A program made the translations under genes and the position numbers. A stretch of 26,078 nucleotides of DNA from JAGWJU01 sp035533295 (GTDB taxonomy: Bacteria; Elusimicrobiota; Elusimicrobia; UBA1565; UBA9628), in assembly GCA_035533295.1 (NCBI GenBank), contig DATLUA010000085.1, positions 1-26,078 of the forward strand. The letters are read 5' to 3'. Shown one piece after another: positions 22,368 through 26,078 of the stretch (the stretch's first letter is position 1; each line of letters opens with the position of its first letter). Below the pieces are notes generated by a model, which was not told where the DNA came from, made no database searches, and worked only from the letters and a program-made list of their open reading frames with translations.

Positions 22368-22955
22368 TCACGCCCCGCCGAGGCCCTTGAACCGCTCCGG
22401 CACGGCCTTAAGCTTCTCTACCGGCCGGCCGTTCTTGAACACAGCGACCTTTCGGAAAGGTTTGCGCAAATCGCTGTTATCGAACACGTAAACAAACGGA
22501 AGCTCGGCGATGGCGGCTTTGAGGTTCGCCATGACACGGGGAAATCTGGATTTCAGCTTGTTCGTAGGAACGTCATGACCTCCTTGCGAGACGCGCATCG
22601 CGACCCGCTCCTCAGAGAGTTCCCAATCCGCGAGTCCGATGAAGCAGAGCACGACCGTATACCCCGAACCCGCGGCTTCCTTCAAGAATTTCAGCTTATC
22701 GCCGACCGGATCGGAAAAGACCGTTTCAAAAGCGAAACTCTCCTTTTGTTTGAGGAGACAATGTCTCAAGGCATCCGCCGCATCCGCCGCCGCGTAGGCG
22801 TCCATATTCAGCTCATTCGCCAGGATGTCGGCGCTCACGTATCTTAAAGCAGCCGGGGCGATATGCGCATGATAGAAGGTGGTCTTGCCGGCTCCATTCG
22901 GGCCCGCGATGGCCGCCAAGACGGGTCGCTGGTCCAACTCGGCGATTTTCTTCAA
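22368..22955 (-). CDS. Zeta-type toxin (P-loop kinase)
   Basis: Zeta toxins phosphorylate UDP-activated amino sugars or related nucleotides and block envelope synthesis. The 195-residue protein has Walker A GPNGAGKTT (residues 18-26), SADILANEL (with the zeta Asp), SFAFETVFSD (73-82), VVLCFIGL, the arginine-rich RVAMRVSQGGHDVP lid and VFDNSD. All of these are zeta/AAA-kinase hallmarks. The TTG start overlaps the antitoxin TGA (TTGA on the - strand), giving translational coupling. The gene ends 17 bp from apt in convergent orientation. Its actual substrate is unproven, since similar kinases occur outside toxin-antitoxin modules. Confidence 0.85.
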   Translation of the reverse strand: MKKIAELDQRPVLAAIAGPNGAGKTTFYHAHIAPAALRYVSADILANELNMDAYAAADAADALRHCLLKQKESFAFETVFSDPVGDKLKFLKEAAGSGYTVVLCFIGLADWELSEERVAMRVSQGGHDVPTNKLKSRFPRVMANLKAAIAELPFVYVFDNSDLRKPFRKVAVFKNGRPVEKLKAVPERFKGLGGA

Positions 22956-23320
22956 TGAACGGCCGTGAAGCGGCGATTGACGAATCGTCCTACCGTACGG
23001 GAGCCGTCCACGTTCGTACGAACCAGCAAGCCGCGCTTATGCGGCGCCGGCTCGTAATGGGGGAACGGCTGGCTCTTCAAATAGTCCGCCACCCGGCGAC
23101 GCCCTTCGGGAGCGTCGACTGATTTCAGGCAGGCGGAGAGCGGCTTAGCGGCCTTGGCCCTTAGCAGGGCGAGCACTTGAATGCCCTGGAGCAGCGGCTC
23201 GAGCGCTTCCCCCAACCGCGCCCAGAATTCGATCTGGCCGTTAATGGAACGATGGCTCGCCTTGCCGATCATTCGAGCGTCCAGCATCAGTTCGTCTCCG
23301 ATCTTGACTGGCTGTCCCAT
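22952..23320 (-). CDS. ParD-like antitoxin paired with the zeta-type toxin
   Basis: The 122-residue protein opens GQPVKIGDELMLDARMIGKASHRSINGQIEFWARLGEALEPLL. This is the ParD-like antitoxin family pattern, an N-terminal ribbon-helix-helix strand followed by R-S-I-x-G-Q-I-E-x-W-A. The C-terminal half (LRAKAAKPLSACLKS, VADYLKSQPFPHYEPA, then RRGLLVRTNVDGSRTVGRFVNRRF-like strands) is probably the toxin-binding or nucleotide-site region; I do not recognise a second family there. It precedes and overlaps the zeta-type gene, the usual antitoxin-first order. An inverted repeat with an embedded -10 lies 6-28 nt upstream of its ATG, as expected for autoregulation. Confidence 0.8.
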   Translation of the reverse strand: MGQPVKIGDELMLDARMIGKASHRSINGQIEFWARLGEALEPLLQGIQVLALLRAKAAKPLSACLKSVDAPEGRRRVADYLKSQPFPHYEPAPHKRGLLVRTNVDGSRTVGRFVNRRFTAVH

Positions 23321-23325
23321 GTTTT

Positions 23326-23348
23326 AATGGTAGCATAATACTACCATT
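23326..23348. promoter_or_regulatory. Operator-like inverted repeat and -10 of the ParD-like/zeta module
   Basis: Perfect 8-bp arms AATGGTAG (23326-23333) and CTACCATT (23341-23348) flank a 7-nt AT-rich centre. On the - strand the centre supplies TATTAT (23340-23335), a good -10 located 14 nt before the antitoxin ATG 23320. A ribbon-helix-helix antitoxin binding here would block its own promoter. Confidence 0.6.
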
Positions 23349-23385
23349 TTATCAAGGGGGCATGCCGCGGTTTCGAAACGCGAAT

Positions 23386-23414
23386 TTGACATGGCATGGC
23401 TTTCTCGCTACACT
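23386..23414 (+). promoter_or_regulatory. Sigma70 promoter of tRNA-Arg
   Basis: A perfect TTGACA (23386-23391), a 17-bp spacer and TACACT (23409-23414) form a near-consensus promoter. Transcription would start near 23421, about 50 nt before the tRNA. Confidence 0.75.
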
Positions 23415-23469
23415 CAGGCACGGTGGAAACGAATTGGGACCCGCGTAATGCCGCCGGCATGAGTAAAAC

Positions 23470-23541
23470 GCCCCGATAGCTCAATGGATAGAGCTACTCC
23501 GTCCTAAGGAGAAGATGGGGGTTCGATTCCCTCTCGGGGCA
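23470..23541 (+). tRNA. tRNA-Arg (anticodon CCT)
   Basis: Seventy-two nucleotides fold as a cloverleaf: acceptor GCCCCGA / TCGGGGC plus A73, D-stem GCTC/GAGC, anticodon stem ACTCC/GGAGA (outermost A-A mismatch) with loop GTCCTAA (anticodon CCT), and T-arm GGGGG-TTCGATT-CCCTC with one G-T pair. It reads the AGG arginine codon. CCA is not encoded. A TTGACA-N17-TACACT promoter lies upstream. Confidence 0.93.
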
Positions 23542-23587
23542 ATATTGTGCTTCAATTGCTTTTCAGCGGCGCATACTGGAGACATTC

Positions 23588-24238
23588 ATGGGAAAACACT
23601 GGGCCAAGCAGCAGGCGAATAAAAATGAACTGGAAGACCTCATCTTCATGGGGCTTGCCTGGATACGCTTAAACCGGCAAAAAGCGGCCGCCATCGCCGG
23701 AGCCATCGTTTTGCTGGCCGCCATAGGCGGCTTTATCCTTTATACGGCCCATAAAAAGGCCACGGCGGCCTGGAACGGCCTTTTTATCTCCCGCAGCCTG
23801 GCTTACGGCGGGCACGCGGCGGAAGCGCTGCAGGAAATCCGGCGCATGGAAACCGATTACTCCGGCCAGCCAGCCACGGCCTATGCCCAGCTTTTCGCGG
23901 GAGACGTTCTCTATCAAGGAGGGAAGTACCAGGACGCGCTGTCTTATTACCAGAAAGTCATGCAGGAGGGACGGCCTGAAGTCATCCAGCCCATCGCCTT
24001 GGGGGACTCCGCCTTGGCCGAGGAAGCCGCCGGCGACTGCAAGGACGCCTCGGCCCTGGCCCAACGCTTCCTGGACACTTACCCGGACCACTTCCTGGCG
24101 CCCCAGGTGCACCTATCTCTGGCCCGCTGCTTGGACGCCCTGGGCGACAAGGACCAGGCCAAGGCCGACTACCAGAAAATCGCCATCGAATACCCCGGCA
24201 CTTCCTTCGCGCAACTGGCCCAGAAGAATATTCAATAA
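23588..24238 (+). CDS. Membrane-anchored tetratricopeptide-repeat protein (YfgM-like)
   Basis: The 216-residue protein has a short cytoplasmic N-terminus (GKHWAKQQANKNELEDLIFMGLAWIRLNRQ), one transmembrane helix (about residues 32-53, AAAIAGAIVLLAAIGGFILYTA), and periplasmic TPR units (about 70-212; EALQEIRRMETDYSG, AQLFAGDVLYQGGKYQDALSYYQKVM, SLARCLDALGDKDQAKADYQKIAIEYPG). This arrangement and size resemble YfgM/TPR_21 proteins linked to the SecYEG-BamB envelope export path, but no residue is diagnostic. CTGGAG sits 6 nt before the ATG. It starts 46 nt after the tRNA-Arg, whose promoter could also read into it. No terminator is visible between it and the porin promoter. Confidence 0.82.
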   Translation: MGKHWAKQQANKNELEDLIFMGLAWIRLNRQKAAAIAGAIVLLAAIGGFILYTAHKKATAAWNGLFISRSLAYGGHAAEALQEIRRMETDYSGQPATAYAQLFAGDVLYQGGKYQDALSYYQKVMQEGRPEVIQPIALGDSALAEEAAGDCKDASALAQRFLDTYPDHFLAPQVHLSLARCLDALGDKDQAKADYQKIAIEYPGTSFAQLAQKNIQ

Positions 24239-24261
24239 CACTTAACAACAAATCATGGCTC

Positions 24262-24291
24262 TTGACATAAAACAGGGCCTTTGGCTAGAAT
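24262..24291 (+). promoter_or_regulatory. Strong sigma70 promoter of the porin-like gene
   Basis: A perfect TTGACA (24262-24267), an 18-bp spacer and TAGAAT (24286-24291) predict transcription from about 24298. This gives a leader of about 115 nt before ATG 24413. Confidence 0.75.
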
Positions 24292-24297
24292 CCGGGA

Positions 24298-24412
24298 AGT
24301 CCTTAAGGGGTAACCCTGAGGGTAGCGTAGGCCCCCGCGTAAGGCGGGGGATTAAAGCGTATCTCCGCCTTAGGCGGGGCTTACGGACGCGAAATTAAGG
24401 AGGACAAGGTAA
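24298..24412 (+). promoter_or_regulatory. Structured 5' leader of the porin-like gene with alternative hairpins
   Basis: The leader has hairpin 1, CCCCCGC (24332-24338) / GCGGGGG (24344-24350), and hairpin 2, CCGCC (24365-24369) / GGCGG (24373-24377). The segments 24333-24347 and 24365-24379 can instead pair with each other over 15 positions with one mismatch, which would dissolve both hairpins. TCCTTAA at 24300-24306 is the exact complement of TTAAGGA at 24395-24401, which covers the AAGGAGG ribosome binding site (24397-24403, 9 nt before the ATG). No U-run follows the hairpins, so transcription attenuation is less likely than translational control or mRNA stabilisation. No known riboswitch class was recognised. 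Confidence 0.45.
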
Positions 24413-25819
24413 ATGAAGAAGCTCCTAGGCTCAGCATTAGCCTTGGCTATGTTCGCCGCTTATAGCCAGGCCGCTCATGCTGACACGCTGCTGAAGAATC
24501 TCACCTTCAACGGCAAAGTCGACGTGCAAGCCGTTTCCGCGAACAACGTCACGGACTTCAACACCGCCAAGTACGACCAGATCGGCGATGCTCAGACCCG
24601 GGTGCAGTTGAACGCCGGCTGGGACCTGTTGGACAATGTGCATGCCATGGCCAGCGTGGTCAACAATGACTCACAGTTTGGCAACAGTTCCAGGTCGGGA
24701 CCAGCCCTCGCCAATGTCAAGGGACAGTCGCTCATGGGCACCCAGACCGGCGTTCTGGGGAACACCATCCTGACCCAGGCCTACTTGAAGATCGACAAGC
24801 TCTTCGGCGCCCTGGACACCACGATCGGCCGCCAGTACTACGGCACCCCCGGAGACTTGGTGGTCTATTACGGCCCCCAGGATAACATTTACGGCTTGGC
24901 CGTCAACGCCTTGGATGCCTTCCGCTTCGACTGGTCCAACGCCATGGTCGGCGTGACCGGCATCGTGGCGAAGACTGCTACCAGCGCTCTCGGTGGAGCC
25001 TCTGATGCCGGCGCCACGGACCTGCGCGGCATCAACGTCGTGGCCAAAGGCAACGAGATGTACAACGGCGGAGCCTATATCTACAACCGCGTCAGCCACC
25101 TTTCTGCGGCGGCTGCGGCGCCCGTTTCCAACGACAATCTCTATGTCGCGGGCATTCGCGGCAAGTACATGGCGCAAGGCGCCACGCTTGCCGGCGAATA
25201 CGACCAGAACTTCGGAACCAACCGCGTTGCCGGCGCCCCCGGCAGCGCTGGATACGATGGCTGGGCCCTCAAGGTAGATCTTGGCTATAAGGCCGATTTG
25301 GCCGCAGCTTCGGTCTCTCCTTGGGCCGAGTTCACCGACCTCTCCGGAGGAAACGGTCTGAACCGGTATTTCACCCCCATCAACACGGACTATCGCCCCG
25401 GCGGCATCTACGGCCTTTTTGCCGGATACGCCGGCGCGTCCGCTGCTCTTGGGGGCGCAGGCCTTGGCCTCGGCACGTCAAACCAGATTGGCAACCAAGT
25501 CATCTGGGGCATCGGCGTCAAGACCACCCCGGCGGCGCTCTCCAAGCTGACCGCGGGAATCGCCTACTGGGACTATCGCTACCAGAACGTGTCCGGAGAG
25601 AAGACCAATGTGGGCTCAGGCGCCAACACCCTTGGCAACACCCATATTGGCTCTGAAATCGACCTAACCGGCTCCTGGGCCGAGTCCGACAACGTCAGCA
25701 TCAACGGCGCTCTCGGGACCTTCCAGCCCGGCGGCGCGATTGCCAATCTGAATGCCGCGGCTAGTCACGGGACCAACCCGGCGTTCCTGGCGGACGCCAA
25801 CGTTTCGGTCAAGTTCTAA
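24413..25819 (+). CDS. Outer-membrane beta-barrel porin-like protein
   Basis: The 468-residue protein has a Sec signal peptide (MKKLLGSALALAMFAAYSQAAHA, cut before Asp24). Alternating amphipathic beta strands follow with Gly, Asn, Ser and aromatic residues throughout, and a terminal strand (PAFLADANVSVKF) ends in Phe, the outer-membrane insertion signal read by BamA. LKIDKLFGALDTTIGRQYYGTPG resembles the strand-turn segments of alginate-export or major-porin-like barrels, but I cannot name a family with certainty. No coiled-coil or SLH domain precedes the barrel. It has its own consensus promoter, a strong AAGGAGG, a structured leader and a perfect terminator, so it is a monocistronic and probably abundant protein. 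It supports a diderm envelope. Confidence 0.85.
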   Translation: MKKLLGSALALAMFAAYSQAAHADTLLKNLTFNGKVDVQAVSANNVTDFNTAKYDQIGDAQTRVQLNAGWDLLDNVHAMASVVNNDSQFGNSSRSGPALANVKGQSLMGTQTGVLGNTILTQAYLKIDKLFGALDTTIGRQYYGTPGDLVVYYGPQDNIYGLAVNALDAFRFDWSNAMVGVTGIVAKTATSALGGASDAGATDLRGINVVAKGNEMYNGGAYIYNRVSHLSAAAAAPVSNDNLYVAGIRGKYMAQGATLAGEYDQNFGTNRVAGAPGSAGYDGWALKVDLGYKADLAAASVSPWAEFTDLSGGNGLNRYFTPINTDYRPGGIYGLFAGYAGASAALGGAGLGLGTSNQIGNQVIWGIGVKTTPAALSKLTAGIAYWDYRYQNVSGEKTNVGSGANTLGNTHIGSEIDLTGSWAESDNVSINGALGTFQPGGAIANLNAAASHGTNPAFLADANVSVKF

Positions 25820-25843
25820 AAAACTTAACCTAACGTAACACAG

Positions 25844-25880
25844 ACACCCCCCGGCCTTGCGCCGGGGGGTGTTTCGTTTT
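25844..25880 (+). terminator. Rho-independent terminator of the porin-like gene
   Basis: Perfect 12-bp stem ACACCCCCCGGC / GCCGGGGGGTGT with a 5-nt loop (CTTGC), followed by TTCGTTTT, 25 nt after the porin stop. The stem also works on the other strand. Confidence 0.92.
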
Positions 25881-25926
25881 GATGTTAAGCCATGTGAGAG
25901 ATGACGTGGATATCCAGAGAGATGAT

Positions 25927-25942
25927 CTAGATGGGTATCTAG
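25927..25942. repeat. Short inverted repeat in the gap before the transposase gene
   Basis: Perfect 6-bp arms CTAGAT / ATCTAG around GGGT. Nearby are the palindrome GGATATCC (25908-25915) and two copies of GAGAGATGA 21 bp apart (25896-25904, 25917-25925). The 194-bp gap 25820-26013 holds only these and the terminator. It may include the left end of an insertion sequence. Confidence 0.35.
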
Positions 25943-26013
25943 TAGTCCGTCTCGCGTAATCTGACCATTTATGCTTGAATCTCTGCGCGCACGCCGAGCG
26001 CAGGAGGATGGCC

Positions 26014-26078
26014 ATGGCCTACAAGCATATCGTCAAGCTCTCGGCGGAAGAACGGACCGGACTCGAACGCCTGGTTGC
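26014..26078 (+). CDS. Start of a probable IS630-type transposase, cut by the window end
   Basis: The first 21 codons read MAYKHIVKLSAEERTGLERLV and run off the window. This opening, with K-x-x-V-x-L-(S/T)-x-E-E-R-x-x-L-x-x-L-V, is that of the N-terminal HTH region of IS630-family transposases and related HTH proteins. AGGAGG (26002-26007) at 6-nt spacing favours ATG 26014 over the in-frame ATG 26008 that touches the ribosome binding site. The catalytic DDE part lies outside, so the call is tentative. Confidence 0.55.
   Translation, partial: MAYKHIVKLSAEERTGLERLV

Noticed and set aside
24298..24412. A known riboswitch or a transcription attenuator in the porin leader
   Set aside because: No conserved core of a familiar class was recognised and neither hairpin is followed by a U-run.
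1..26078. CRISPR array, prophage or a multi-gene defence island
   Set aside because: No regularly spaced repeats, cas genes, phage structural genes or restriction-modification genes were found; only two small toxin-antitoxin modules are present.

Overview
This is a GC-rich, gene-dense stretch of a chromosome from a diderm (Gram-negative-type) bacterium. The support for a diderm is a signal-peptide-bearing beta-barrel porin ending in Phe, a full Bat (aerotolerance-type) operon with BatD, and bacterial tRNA-modification and sigma-factor genes. The mixture is most reminiscent of Elusimicrobiota or another deep-branching diderm lineage. That placement is inference from gene content only. Almost all genes lie on the + strand, packed with ATGA, TTGA or longer overlaps. 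The exceptions are a broken membrane glycosyltransferase gene (12045-13227) and a toxin-antitoxin pair (22368-23320) on the - strand. || Layout. 1-530: a HicAB-like toxin-antitoxin module with its own promoter and a near-perfect 20-bp palindrome over the -35; the toxin gene carries a one-base frameshift. 597-2098: a class II glutamine amidotransferase and a membrane-anchored HEAT-repeat protein. 2122-10278: a continuous MoxR-DUF58-(membrane protein)-BatA-BatB/BatC fusion-BatD-BatE operon, followed by aspartate ammonia-lyase and a small double-CDGSH iron-sulfur protein. 12045-15038: the frameshifted glycosyltransferase diverges from a Fur-family regulator whose promoter carries an inverted repeat; the regulator is translationally coupled to an ArsB/NhaD-type ion permease. 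15071-18927: miaB, a PilZ protein, miaA and hflX. 19046-20284: a DUF151 bifunctional nuclease, an HU/IHF protein and a MerR-type regulator, then two tandem proline tRNAs (GGG and CGG). 20518-22350: acylphosphatase, a group-2-like sigma factor with a basic C-terminal tail, and apt. 22368-23541: a ParD-like antitoxin/zeta-type kinase toxin pair with an operator-like inverted repeat, and tRNA-Arg(CCT) behind a consensus promoter. 23588-25819: a membrane-anchored TPR protein and a strongly expressed porin-like gene with a consensus promoter, a structured 115-nt leader, a strong ribosome binding site and a perfect terminator. 26014-end: the start of what looks like an IS630-type transposase. || How the genes work together. 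The MoxR ATPase, the DUF58 protein and the Bat proteins are expected to form a membrane/periplasmic complex in which a MoxR chaperone acts on VWA proteins with MIDAS sites. MiaA makes i6A37 in tRNAs reading UNN codons and MiaB methylthiolates it; HflX rescues ribosomes. The Fur-family protein probably controls itself and the permease. Two gene-breaking indels occur in 26 kb (hicA-like toxin and the glycosyltransferase). They could be real decay or assembly errors, so raw-read checks matter. I saw no CRISPR array, rRNA gene, prophage or obvious novel multi-gene defence system. The most interesting unexplained signals are the porin leader RNA, the operator-like palindromes, the BatB-BatC fusion retaining a buried signal peptide, and a set of apparently leaderless start sites.
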